Below are positions 37,001 to 47,423 of a DNA stretch of 64,000 bases, piece by piece. Positions within the stretch are counted from its first letter, which is position 1. The number at the start of each line of letters is the position of its first letter. The stretch covers positions 2,666,001-2,730,000 of the forward strand of contig JAETXT010000007.1 of assembly GCA_019188255.1 (NCBI GenBank). The letters run 5' to 3'. The notes below the pieces were generated by a model. It saw nothing but the letters and a program-made list of their open reading frames with translations. It was not told the origin of the DNA and did no database searches. The DNA is from Verticillium longisporum. Lineage: Eukaryota > Ascomycota > Sordariomycetes > Glomerellales > Plectosphaerellaceae. A program made the translations under genes and the position numbers.

Positions 37001-38000
37001 CTTCCTCTTCCTCCGGTTCATTTGTCCGGCAATCTTGAGTCCAAAGCTTTTTGGGCTCCTCCGAGACCATCCCCGGCCGCGGGCGCAACGAACGTTCACG
37101 TTGATTGCGAAGGCTCTCCAGGCACTGGGCAACCTCTCGACGTTCGGCAAGAAAGAGGAGTGGATGGAGCCTATGAACAAGTTTTTGACTGCCCAGCGGC
37201 AATCGGTCAGGGAATATATCGATGCCATCTGCGCCATCCCCGTGGAGCGGAACAAGGTTGCTCTGGGACCATCTTACTCGACGCCTATCACAATCCTCGG
37301 CCGTCTGTCGCCAAACGCACGCGAAGGCTTCCCTGCGCTGCCCTTTGTCATCGACCACGCCCGCAACTTTGCTGCACTCATCAAGCTCTGGGCAGACGTC
37401 AACCCGTTCGCTAATCTGGGCTCCAAAATACCACACGCCAATGGCGGAGGAGAAGACGACGTCTTGATCTTCAATGACATGTGTCTCGATCTTCAGAGGC
37501 GCACGGACATCTGCCACGCCAGGATGGAGGAATATCGGGCCATCGAGGGCGGACCTCACCCAGTATCGGAGCTTGCCGATGTTCTTGAGCAGAGCACCCT
37601 CGATGCGATCAACCAGTCTTGCAGCACGCCCACTCAGGCTATGCCATCTCCGGATAGCTACGGCTACAGATCCGACGCCGGCCTTCGCCCACCTCGATCT
37701 GCAGGCAGTGACGTGGCCCCCGACGCCTCTCAACCATCTCGACGAAGTAAAGAACATCGTCGGGGACGAGAGATGTCGAATCCTGCAAGGCATGCATCTG
37801 CCCAATCCGAAGTCACATTTGCGACAAATATATCCTCCGGCGGTGGCGGCACTCTGAAGCGTAACGGGGGTAGCAGATCAACCCGCACGATCCTATCCGG
37901 GATCATGAAGCCGTTTGCGCGGAGCGACTCGCCAGAACATGCATCACCTACCACTAGATCCGGGAAGAGTCAGGAGCGTACGAAACATCACGGCAACTGA
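34074..38000 (+). CDS. Ras GTPase-activating protein with PH-like, C2 and RasGAP domains
   Basis: One uninterrupted frame of 1308 residues. The N-terminal 270 residues are disordered, with a His-rich stretch (HANAHAHTHAHHAHNHHDHA-like, near 90-110). PH-like segments follow at about 290-400 and 460-580. A C2 domain lies at about 605-720 (YLAEVILDGEVRARTPLKSG, then NPYWREEYQF). The RasGAP domain spans about 845-1095. It has the arginine-finger segment LLFRGNTLFTQALEF (Arg866) and the FLFLRFICPAILSP motif near 975. The tail is basic and Ser-rich. The protein should speed GTP hydrolysis on a Ras-family GTPase at the membrane. PH-C2-RasGAP order recalls Bud2/CLA2 proteins that act on Rsr1 in polarity, but I cannot fix the orthologue. 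A second ATG at codon 6 is an alternative start. Confidence 0.92.
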   Translation: MPSSNGMTLLPPDMDGRPFHPTNPGTHNPTPPLEWPQNTPLDAHRDPTPSRGLERLSTSNLRTAFRTTVSSHNTIRAVTPEFSSREESAHANAHAHTHAHHAHNHHDHASAVPALPARTQLGSTSPQSSPRSIPRPGDMARRQGVVFNDTFGASYDSNSSSPPPPRQTSGSFRPRTHTMDGAFRQQYAAASSAEGRHRVGSFSSSGSQAVFDDNRPPPPLPIESMGYPSISQTRPPEIITTTGKEKKGSSRRLIKRQSSRPTSPQITTPSVDSLPIPVPTDDANKVLLLMKTLCGRMRGEIEFQTDPSSPWQNGIGYIDEEKGSLMFDSGRNGPFHNTLIQDLRGCRITPMDFTQPERRCLQILSTSPNQVSVELLIHPTLADERDLWLAALLCWQQLRPPKVKLSNGSTNTTPTSVRPPLRSRGSDGAAPKSTNFIKVGQVRLWDKGLATSPRAIVKRPSTRDLRSQTISWRLVSCLLQENGEIRLTTNDGDSVIAVVELSQLSRCAIQQLHKSVLDEEYCIAIFPHYSTISTQLSIFRPVYMAFENRLLFEVWFVLLRAFALPDIYRLDSPGTEQVLEIVDLEADWPGEIFRVEKTITVRVTEAKLKQKLGSPELPPHDRHSKTESDPLVGNYLAEVILDGEVRARTPLKSGTKNPYWREEYQFIDLPAALPFLSIILKRVDGNLDMLYPQLQPSANVSKIGNLSEALCGAVDIPLDLIDSGKDLERWFEVLDVRQHIVGTMLVKVHYEELVVLHSNEYQALSNLLHSFPSGLTTQIAHALPGQLRKLSEIFLNIFQVSGQANDWLQTLVEDEIDGVGSQAQMTKYRFSSRLKSNESLESASDREQLVRETGKSLAGEANLLFRGNTLFTQALEFHMRRSGKEYLETILQAKISEINEMNPNCEVDPSKLKPGEDLAQNWNRLLQAATEVWQCIAKEPTKCPSELRSILKYVRAVAEDRYGDWLRTVTYTSVSGFLFLRFICPAILSPKLFGLLRDHPRPRAQRTFTLIAKALQALGNLSTFGKKEEWMEPMNKFLTAQRQSVREYIDAICAIPVERNKVALGPSYSTPITILGRLSPNAREGFPALPFVIDHARNFAALIKLWADVNPFANLGSKIPHANGGGEDDVLIFNDMCLDLQRRTDICHARMEEYRAIEGGPHPVSELADVLEQSTLDAINQSCSTPTQAMPSPDSYGYRSDAGLRPPRSAGSDVAPDASQPSRRSKEHRRGREMSNPARHASAQSEVTFATNISSGGGGTLKRNGGSRSTRTILSGIMKPFARSDSPEHASPTTRSGKSQERTKHHGN

Positions 38001-38673
38001 GATGAATTTGACCCTGACGCAAGCCCACACGTGCTGCGACGGGACAGATGTCGACACCCCATGGTAGGGCTCGGTATTCCACAAAAGTCAATTTAGTGCA
38101 CGGCCATTTGAATGACGGCTGGATAGAGAGAGGTCTTTGGTGATGACATGGGGTAGCCGGCCGGCGTTTGTGAGTAGGGGAGGAATAGGCCAAAAGGATT
38201 CAGCGACATAGCGGGGGGAGGGGCCCAGTTCATGGGCCAGTTCATATACATATATACCCTTCCATATTTCAAACCAGTATCACGTCACCGATGCCTATGT
38301 AGCCCGTTGTGATGTAGTATCGTGTCAATGGGTGGATCATGTTTGATCGAGGTATCTAGTTGGGTGGGGGGCTGCCGTGTAATGCTGTTCTCTTTTTTTT
38401 ATTCTTCCTCGGTATCGCTCCAACGTCATGGCCTCCGGGGTTGCCTGTCATCCTTACCGCCGCTCATCAAATCATACTCCGTGAAGCAAAAATAAAAAGG
38501 AAACAAATCCGAAAGAAACCGGCGAGACCGCGCGCAAAGCGCTGAAGCGCCGGCCCCCCTCCGTCGCGACCTGAAGAATTCTGCCTCAACGTCTAGTGCT
38601 GGCTTCCCCGCTCCCCCATCCTGTCTTGCATCGCTTCGCAGAGAGATCACCAGCGCGCAGCTCACAGGCTGAC
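38001..38673. other. Convergent 3' flank
   Basis: It lies between the RasGAP and cyclophilin-40 genes. ATATACATATATA at 38245-38258 and a T9 run near 38393 are present. No gene is seen. Confidence 0.6.
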
Positions 38674-39423
38674 TCATGCGAAGAACTTCTTGTAGGCGGC
38701 CTTCTCCTTGGCGGAGCGCGCAGCAGCCTTTTGCTTGACCGAGTTGAGCTCGTTGAGAATGAGGCCATCGCCGGGGACGAGCTTGTGCGCGGCCTCGAGA
38801 TCAGCGACGGCGGCCTCCTCGTCCTTGAGGCGGACGGAGGCGAATCCGCGGCGGTAGAGGGCCTTGGCGCGGTCGGCGTCCTTGACGGTGGCGGCGGGCT
38901 TGTTGGCGGCGGCGAGGGCCGCGTCGGCAAAGCGGTGGGCGTCGTCAAAGGTCTCGAGCTTGAGCGCGAGGAGGGCCGAGTTGTTGTTGAGGGCGAAGCG
39001 CAGAGCGTCGAGCTGGGCCTGGAAGGCGGGGCGGTCGGCCTCGGGGAGAGCCTCGAGGTCGGGCTCCTCGTTCAGGTAGCGGATGCCCTTTTGGTACTTT
39101 TCGAGGCCGAGGGCGGGATCGCCGGCCTTGAAGGCGCGGTTGCCGTAGTCCTTGCAGGCCGTGGCGATGGCGAGGACCTCGGCGGCCTCGGGGGCGTAGC
39201 GCAGTCCTCGGGGAAGTCCTCGTAGACGTCGCCCATGGCGTCGGGGGCCTTGGCGTCGGCGGCGAGCGCGGCGTCGCCCGTAAGGTCGCCCCAGTCCGGG
39301 ATGGTGGCGTCCTTGACTGGTTTGTCGCCGGTCTGGGGAGGGAGGTTCTCGAGCTGTCTGACGATCGACTTGCCGTTGAGGACCTCGCCAAAGACGACGT
39401 GTTTGTTGTCAAGGTGGGGTGTG

Positions 39424-39455
<32 letters not shown>

Positions 39456-39920
39456 GGTGTCTGAGGGAGGCATCACGAGAGGTTAGCTCGGTTCAACTCT
39501 TCGTGCGGCGGTGTGAGAGCTCCATTGGGACGCTGGGATCAACATACCGGGACCAGCGTTGGCCATGGATAGCAGGAAGGGGCGGTCGTGAGTCTTGGGG
39601 AAGGCCTCGTCGGCGAACTTGGCGCCGTAAATGGACTCGCCGCCGGTGCCGTTGCCTTCGGTGAAGTCGCCGCCTTGGATCATGAACTGCTTGATGATGC
39701 GGTGGAAGATGGAGCCCTTGTAGTGGAGGGGCTTGCCAGACTTGCCCAGGCCCTTCTCACCGGTGCACAGGGCACGGAAGTTTTCGGCGGTCTTGGGGAC
39801 GAGATCGTCATAGAGTTCAAAGGTCACACGGCCAGCAGACTTGCCACCAATGGATATGTCGAAGAAGACGCGACTGCGCTTCTCCTTATCCTCAACGGGA
39901 GGGGCAGCGTCGGTAGACAT
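38674..39920 (-). CDS. CPR6: Cyclophilin-40-type peptidyl-prolyl isomerase (Cpr6-like), one apparent frameshift
   Basis: Exons are 39920-39548 and 39460-38674 (intron 39461-39547), about 386 residues if one base is restored. The N-terminal cyclophilin domain has [21 protein letters not shown], the catalytic [16 protein letters not shown] (Arg, Phe, Gln) and [23 protein letters not shown]. The C-terminal half carries three TPR units ([54 protein letters not shown]), which in this family bind the MEEVD tail of Hsp90. It is a cytosolic prolyl isomerase and Hsp90 co-chaperone. The frame breaks between 39203 and 39204, where one C would give GAC CTG CGC TAC (D-L-R-Y). A heat-shock-element-like box is found upstream at 40190-40202. 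Confidence 0.9.
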
Positions 39921-40429
39921 TGTGTGTCGTAGAGAGTGGTGTGGCAGGTAGTGGGGGTTTCAATTGGTAGCTGGAGCGGTTGGTGTTGATATGTGCGGGG
40001 GTGGGAACAAGTTTGACGACTTTGTAGTTCTCTGAAGCTTTAGATCGTGCTGCTTGAAGCAATTGGAAACGAAGAAGAGGAGGATCCGCGAATTAGTTGG
40101 CTTGGGAGAAAGATGGAAAAGACACAGCTCTGACGATGTGAGAAGGTGGAGGTGGGGTTCACGTTTGCCTGCATGCAGCTCAGTCGCTCTGGAAGTTTCT
40201 AGCTAAGGGTCGCGGTTGGTACTGCGGGGCATCGGCTGGTCTCACACTCGCCTCCAGAGCCTTGCGTCGGCCGGCTGGTCGTTGCGCCGCAGGGCGAGCG
40301 ACGAAGGTCATCTATTGAACGTCTTTTTACATGCTTTGGTTCTGTAGATGGTCTTAGCATGTTGGCGCTCGCCAGTCTCTTCACGTCGATTTCGCGTTGG
40401 CAGGCGGGGGTGGAGGTGACGCTGCTAGC
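39921..40429. other. Intergenic between cyclophilin-40 and DTD
   Basis: This is the promoter region of cyclophilin-40 and 3' flank of DTD (both on the minus strand). No further gene is seen. Confidence 0.6.
40190..40202. promoter_or_regulatory. Candidate heat-shock element upstream of cyclophilin-40
   Basis: TGGAAGTTTCTAG contains adjacent inverted nGAAn/nTTCn units about 270 bp upstream of the ATG. Hsf1 binds such arrays, and yeast CPR6 is heat-inducible. Only two perfect units are present. Confidence 0.35.
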
Positions 40430-41090
40430 TCAAGCGTGACCTGTGATGGTGTTCAGCATCTGTTTGGGCAGGATATTGAACTTTGGATAGATCTGTTCAC
40501 TTACCGGCCCATCGTTGACCAAGGCCACTTCCATCATGGCCTGGAATTTTCCATTTTTGACTCGGTCGGCAAGGTAACCTTTCTGGACCTCCTGAAAGAA
40601 GTAGTGATACAATATGCTGGCCTCGTCACCGCCCAGGGCACCATGAAAGTCTGGCTTGGATCCCTTGGTCGTCTTGGCCAGCAGCGTGAATTGTGACACT
40701 GTCAGTGAGTCAGTAAATGCCCTTTTCGTGTTCTAGGTGGCCGTACCGCAGAGAACCTCTCCTTCAATGTCTTTGACGCTCTGCTTCCACTATGGAGTCG
40801 GACGACCCTGTTAGCGATCGCTCTCGAGATCAGAGTTTGCAATGCTCCCTCACTCTGCCGCCTGAGTCGTCATCCCAAAGCTTCATCTTCAGGACTTTGG
40901 CAGCCAAGGACTTTGCCTCTCTCTCTGTGTCACCAGGAGCCACTGCCGCAAAGACTAAAACTCCCTTTCCTATGGAAGATATGACCTCCTTGTCCACTGT
41001 CACGGACGCTGACAAAACCCGCTGAATGATTGCTGGTGCTCGTCAGTAATGAGCCCTGGGGGTGCAGAGAAGAGGACACGTGCCTTTCAT
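40430..41090 (-). CDS. DTD1: D-aminoacyl-tRNA deacylase
   Basis: Exons are 41090-41084 (ATGAAAG), 41032-40854, 40789-40747 and 40698-40430, giving 165 residues, the normal size. It removes D-amino acids wrongly attached to tRNA and so protects translation. The predicted N-terminus MKAIIQRVLSASVTVD is canonical. Motif one is SQFTLLAKTTKGSKPDFHGA, and motif two is NDGPVS near the end (usually NxGPxT, here Ser for Thr). Both active-site strands are present. The first intron (41033-41083, 51 bp) needs a GC donor (AAAG|GCACGT) with a CACCAG acceptor and a TACTGAC branch point. The nearby GT does not give the conserved frame. Introns 40790-40853 and 40699-40746 are GT-AG. It is divergent from the Not gene. 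Confidence 0.92.
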
Positions 41091-42358
41091 ATTGGCAGAG
41101 AGGGAGGCTGGTTATGTCACTGGACGTGTTGTTCTGGTTGTACTTGAACGTTGATGGTGGTGGTGCATGGAAATCAAGTGATTGGACTGGGGCTCCATCT
41201 GAACCGGCTCGATAACTACCTACCTAGGTACCTACATGGAGTGGACTTGGCTCGACTTACGAAATCCTAGGCTTCGAAGATATCCCAGCGATGGCTCACT
41301 GAATACCATTCTTAATTCAATTCCATTGATTATGCCGTTCAGAAGTTGGATCCCATAATGCTACAGCACGAACACTTGGGCGCCGTGAAGGCTGGAAATG
41401 CTCTAGGCTGATTGATGACGACCAAAGTATCTCACCCCACAAAACTACGCAAAAGCCCTTGGGCACAAGGCACTTGGAAAGACCGTCCAAGGTCCCGGTG
41501 CCCAACCTAAGGTGCCGGACCTGTCCACACTATAACCACCCAAGGAATCAAAAGACGTGCTATAAAATCAGACCGTCGACGGTACCTACTTGAACAACTG
41601 CTCACAGCATGCCACATTTCACGGTGGTCATGCTTTGCATCCCTGTCGTCTGGTCACTTGGCTGTCACACCGCGCAGTTCATTCACTCACGGCCCACTTT
41701 AGTGCCTACGTGCCGACTCGATTGAGCGAGCTGTTTGCATGTACTCCGTGTGAGAGAATGACTTGGTGCGCTGAAGTTTTTAGGGGTGCTCGTCGCTTGA
41801 GCTCGTGAACATGCCGAAAACTCCTCCTTGAGCCCGACGTGCATTCAAGACAAAGGGTTTACACAAATGAACCCAATGATCTCAAACTGCTCCTTCATCG
41901 CTGTGTAGATGATCAGCCAACTGAAGCACTGCTGGCGCCTGCATTCTTGCAAGTCATCATAATAACCGATCACGTGCTGTAACTCGCCGCCTAGTTTAGC
42001 GGCTCCGACGCACTGTGCACTACTGGAGGTACCTGAGCACGCTGGCACCTTCCTCCGTCAATCACCATTCGCGAAACAACCTTCCCGGGAAGCAAACTTC
42101 CTTTACACTGCGCAATCACGATTGACACCCCAACAACACTGGTCTCCGCGGGACGACGCACGACGCTTCTTCGCACCACCTCATCTGATCAACGTGCGGG
42201 TCAGACAGCATTACTAGACGACGTGAACCAGCGCCTGGCGCCGCCAACACATTCCCGACGTCGACTCCCAATAGCCGGGATCATCCAGTCTTTCACCTCG
42301 AAGACGACATACCTGCCCTGTACAAACGCCCGCTTCCATCTCGCGATCACAAGTCATC
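41091..42358. other. Divergent promoter region of DTD and the Not subunit
   Basis: It holds the TACCTAGGTA palindrome at 41221-41230 and no recognisable gene. The last 150 bases before 42359 are CA-rich, as in fungal leaders. Confidence 0.55.
41221..41230. repeat. TACCTAGGTA palindrome with flanking CTACC/CCTAC
   Basis: A member of the dispersed intergenic motif family, within CTACCTACCTAGGTACCTAC. Confidence 0.7.
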
Positions 42359-44479
42359 ATGGCAGCACGAAAACTGCAGCAAGAAGTGGAGAAGTGCTTC
42401 AAGAAGGTGGCAGAAGGCGTGGCCGAATTCGAGGCCATCTACGAGAAGATTGAACAGTCCAATAACCTCTCCCAAAAAGAGAAGTTGGAAGACAACCTGA
42501 AGCGCGAGATCAAGAAGCTGCAGCGGATGCGAGATCAGATCAAGACATGGGCCGCAAGCAACGACATCAAGGACAAGGGTCCTTTACTCGAGCATCGCAA
42601 GCTGATTGAGACGGTTCGTCACACACACAACGACACCTTCATCCCCACACCGGCGCAGCAAGACGGCCCCCTTTGGCGTCTGCGTGCTGCTGCCATGTCC
42701 CCTGACTAACACGAAAAAAATAGCAAATGGAACGCTTCAAAGCTGTTGAAAAGGCCATGAAGACGAAAGCCTACTCCAAAGAAGGGTTGGCTTCGTCTCA
42801 GAAGCTCGATCCAGCAGAACAAGCCAGAGCCGAAGCTGGCGAGTTTCTTGGGAACCAGGTGGACGAGTTGGAACTGCAAATCGAGACGCTCGAGGCCGAG
42901 TCCGAATCCATACAAGCCACGATGAAGAAGGGGAAGAGTCAGGGTGCCAAGGCAGATCGTATCGCCGAGATTGACCGCATCATAGAGCGACATAAGTGGC
43001 ATCAAGGCAAGCTCGAGCTGATCCGGCGCTCACTCGAGAACGGGGGCATCGATACCGAACAGGTGACCGACTTGGAGGAAACGATCCGCTACTACGTCAC
43101 CGACAGCTTGACTGACGACTTTATCGAAGATGAAGAAATGTACGACGAACTCAACCTGGACGAGGAAGAAGGCGTGTTCGGCGTGCCGCAGGAGGACAAG
43201 GGTTCGTCACAAGACAACGCATCACTGGCAGAAGAGGCGACGCCAGAACCCGAGGTTGTCAAGCCTGTGACTGTAGCCAAGGCGAAACAGGTAGCAGAAG
43301 TTGCAGCGGCATCAGCGCGACGACCAAGTGCGCAGGTGAAATCACCACTGCCTGCTTTAGCCACTTTACATACACCTCTGGCAACGATTAGTAATGGTAC
43401 GTCTTCAGGGCCGGTCATGAAGCCAGCTTCCGTCCCGGCAAGGCCAGCCGAGGGACTCAAGTACGCATCTGCGGCTGCTGCGGCTGCTGCGAACGATAAG
43501 ATCGGCATCGCACCATTGCCGCCTCCACCAGGCATGTCGCCGTCACCTGTTGTGCCGTCGACGGTGCAAGCCAAGCCGGGCGCAGCGAGCGCGACGAGCC
43601 CACCAGCGACAACGGCAGCGCAGCCAGCTGCTGTGGAGAAGACGGAACCCAAGGCGCCGGCACCCGCCTCTTCGAGCAGTGCGACCGAGGCCCTTACAGC
43701 CACCACACGGGCGACGCCTGCTCCCGCAAAGGCGGAGAAGAGCAAGGCTGCGAGCAAAGCAGCAACGGCAGTGGAACCCGTGGAGCCTGTTCGAAGCAAG
43801 CGACAGCAGCGCAAGCTTGCCGAACAAGCGGAGGCCGAAGCTCGGACGACGGCGCGTGCCAACGGAACGGCGCACAGCAAGACGACCCAGGAGGAACACG
43901 AAGAGGAGTCCATTTATCACCTGCCTGCCTCGCTCCAGGATCTCGTCGAGTCCTTCGAAGTGACGCGCAAGAAGCCTGCGAGCCTGTCGTCGCCGGCGAC
44001 GTTGCGCATGCTGCAGACCAGCCAGGCTACATGCCCTGACCCGCTGGACTCGGAGGTCCCTAGAACATATCGACCGGACGTGCGGGTCCCTGCCACCGGA
44101 ACAGGGTTTCCTCAGGAGCCCCTCGCCCTGCTGGACGACCCCCGGCTATACCAACGCATCGAGCCAGACACGCTTTTCTATGTGTTTTACTACAAGCAGG
44201 GAACACCGCAGCAGTACCTCGCAGCCAAAGCGCTGAAGGACCAGAGCTGGAGGTTCCACAAGCAATACCAGACTTGGTTTCAACGACACGAGGAGCCGAA
44301 GAGTATCACAGAAGAGTTTGAGCAGGGCACTTACCGTTTCTTTGACTACGAATCCACATGGTTCGTGCCGCCACCCGTCGCCACAGTGATCAGCAGCTAA
44401 CATGTACGTACGTGACAGGATGAACCGACGGAAGGCCGACTTCAAGTTTGCCTACAAGTTCCTCGAGGACGATGTATGA
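42359..44479 (+). CDS. NOT3: CCR4-NOT complex subunit Not3/Not5
   Basis: Exons 42359-42613, 42724-44360 and 44419-44479 give 650 residues. The N-terminal coiled coil starts [20 protein letters not shown] and holds [19 protein letters not shown], the hallmark of Not3/5. The acidic [20 protein letters not shown] follows, then a long Ala/Pro-rich linker. The C-terminal NOT box ([22 protein letters not shown], [28 protein letters not shown]) is completed by the last exon as [19 protein letters not shown]. The complex deadenylates mRNA and represses translation, and Not5 also monitors ribosomes in yeast. If the last intron is kept, the protein gains 13 residues and stops at 44398-44400, losing the end of the NOT box. 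Fungi often have one gene where yeast has Not3 and Not5. Confidence 0.95.
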
Positions 44480-47423
44480 GTATCAGCACATGGAAAATGT
44501 TTTACGGACGCAGGTTGGTACCGCGGGCCAAGGATCTCTCTGGGTCGAGAGCCTTGGGAATCGGCGTTGCGTTGCCTTTCTTGCTTTCGGACACGTGGTC
44601 GGCGACGAGGGATCGTCTCGAGGACCATTACTGGTACGGCAGGCTGGCTGACAGGACTGTGTGCACAATTATGCTTGCCGTCTGGCCGATTTGGCCTGCG
44701 TGACAGCGATCGCTACAGCGAGGTAGTTGTAGGCTACTAGAGCTTGGTTTATTATTGTATTACGAATGATGGTGTCAAGGGTCATGTTTGAGTGTGCCTG
44801 GCGCCTGCCTCTGGAGGCTGGGCACCTCCATGGGCAGGAGCTTGCGTGACTCTACGGGGTGGCCACTGACCTTGGGTCGCCTTACCTAAGGATACCTTTG
44901 AGTGGGGTTGCCTTGCCCTGTGCGAACTGAGGTTGGCTGTTGTTTCCGTACTCTCACTCGTACGCCCCTCACCCCCCCTCGTGCCGCCTCTCCTCTTCAG
45001 CACTTTCAGCACTTTCACATCAACACCAGAACACGCGAGGAGCATCATGTGCCCGATCCGATAGCAAGGCAGGCCCCCTCCATCCTACACGTAGCATCGC
45101 ATAGACACATGCTGTCGATCGAAGCCACGCATTCTTCGTCCGCCTGTCGATCCATCGACAGGCCTGTTTTTACCACGGCTTTTGGACGCCTTGTCTCGAG
45201 CATGAAGGTTACGCCTGACTGTCCGCCATGGTTTGGCGAACCGACCCCTAGGACGGCGGAACACCGAGCAATCGCTCAAGCTGCTGGGGAGAAAAGAGGA
45301 CGCCCACAGACGCACCTATCCTCTTCGCCCGTTGACAAGCCATCTCGTCTCCGTTCAGTCGCCTTCAGTCGCCTTCAGTCGCCTTCAGTCGATCTCGGAT
45401 CCAAACCGATGCCAACACGTCTCCTTCGCTCGTTTCCCCGGCCTTCCGATGACAGCCTGTTCGGCTGACCAGCAATCTTCTGCGTGTGTGCTGTGCTGTG
45501 TTGTATCGACGCTGTTGTCGGTGCCCTAAGCTACCTACCTACCTGCCTTGAGCGAGGCAAACCTGCCCTTTGGGAGCCAGCCCTGGATATGGGCCCTCCC
45601 CGGTTGGACCATGTATCGCCTAGCTGCCGGACCCAGCATTGACCCTTTACTCGGTGCAAGGAAGCAGAAAACTGATGGTATGGCCATGTTTGGATTGGGG
45701 ATTACCGCTACATTTGGCACAGAGTCCCCGACTTGCAGCGACGTCGTCTCGCGCGCGCTTGCAGCAGCCCCATTATGCCCAAGGTGGCAGTGCTCTAGGC
45801 AGCAACAAGAGCAACAGCACCACCGACCACCAGTAACAGCACAGTTGGCCACAGTCGAATCCCCCTCCCCACCCCTGGTCTTGGTGTTCTTCCAATGGTC
45901 CAGAAGGTGCCTGGGCTGTCACTTGGAAAGGGCCATTTCATCTGCAGCGATGAGCCTTGCCTGGAGCCTACTCACCGTCTTGGCCCACATCCATGTATTC
46001 TTGTGTCGATGGCTGGCTCAAGTTTGGACACCATGTTCGCGATATCTGCGAGTACGTTACCAGCCACTGCCGCTGAGCCAACATTCACCGCTGCGTGCTG
46101 TTGTCTCCGTTCCGGGCTGTCCTCTTCGTTTTCTTAGCCTCAGCCTGTTCGTTTCCAGGCTCGCGCAAGATGAACCAACACTGGCCCCATGCCCTATTGG
46201 ACTACAGACCATGTCCCGACTGACACTTTTGCCATGGGACGCGCCGAGGACCAGCTATTCGCGATCCAACTAGTGATTCTTAGGCCTATCTGGGACCCTA
46301 CTATCCGGCAGCCCTGCCGAACAGGAGTACATGCTCAGCGCATGTATGGGTGGCCTAATCCCACCTACGACACTTCGCCCTCGTGTCAGAGTGTCTGAGT
46401 GCGTGCGTCTCGGGTGTCTGGCCCTCTGGCCTGGCACACCAGTAGGTCGACCCATCCATCCCCCTCCATGTGTCGTGTCTGAGACTGGTCATGAAGAAGG
46501 TAACTTCTAGGGCCCAACCAAGCCTCATCTACAACCTTCTAATCCTTCACCGAGAAGCAGCTCCGAGACCTTGCATCGGGTAATCCAGTGCTTCTGAGGC
46601 CAACCCCTGGTCAGCCATGTCCCTGCCTGGCCGCATGAGTCGCACTCCACCATAAGCCCAACCATGTCAAGTGTGAGGACAGTACCTTAATTTCGCCATC
46701 TACCGCCCAGCTCAAGCCTTAGCCTGGTTCCTTTCACTTTGGTCCTCGTCAGATTGGCTGAGGATTGCGGCTGTGACACTCTGACCTGTCAAATGGCGTA
46801 TAGAGATCCATATCTACGACAGACAGACCGCTGTTGCGATTTGCCTTTATGTTCACCCTTCCCATTGACCGATCAACGGGAGGAAAGTGTCACTTGAACA
46901 ACGCTTCCTCACCACATGCCCCTCCTTCATCGACGTTGGGTATATGACGAGGCAACGAGACTCTTTGAAGTCCGCCTCACTGCACAAAGTGCTCTTCTCT
47001 GAACCTCGTACGCTTGGGCGCCCTCTTGAGGACCCGTATTGGGCCTTTGTTCAACAGGCTTGAAAGTTCACGGCAGGCGTATTGTTGTACACGACCCAAC
47101 CGGCTCGAGTTCCTGTGGTGGATGTCCGCATTTGATCCGCCAAACTGCATAGTTGAGCGACTCCGGCTCCTGCGGTTCCGCCCTCCGTTGTCGTTCATGT
47201 AAGTCCTTCGACGATTTGCTGTTTGCCCTGTCCACCTCTTGACTTAAGATTGTTATTAAAAGCACGACAATCCTCGTCCTTCCATCATACCTCTCGTTAT
47301 CCGCACTAACTGGACCATCAGAACCCGAAACACCGGACAGCTTGATCAACTACACTCACACCAGTCTCACCCTATCTGCAGGGCAACTTGAGCTATCACG
47401 TCGACCACACAAGACACTACGCC
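44480..47423. other. 2.9-kb region without recognised genes
   Basis: Only short frames without domains are seen. It holds a 10-bp tandem repeat at 45354-45391 and a CTACCTACCTACCT stretch at 45531-45544. The sequence from about 47250 is CA/CT-rich and may be the leader of the zinc-finger gene, with a possible acceptor (CTGCAG) near 47382. Confidence 0.45.
45354..45391 (+). repeat. 10-bp minisatellite (TTCAGTCGCC), 3.8 copies
   Basis: Exact tandem copies in intergenic DNA. Confidence 0.9.

Noticed and set aside
45548..46273. 241-codon plus-strand frame between the Not and zinc-finger genes
   Set aside because: Irregular composition rich in Cys, Trp and Pro without a domain; probably chance.
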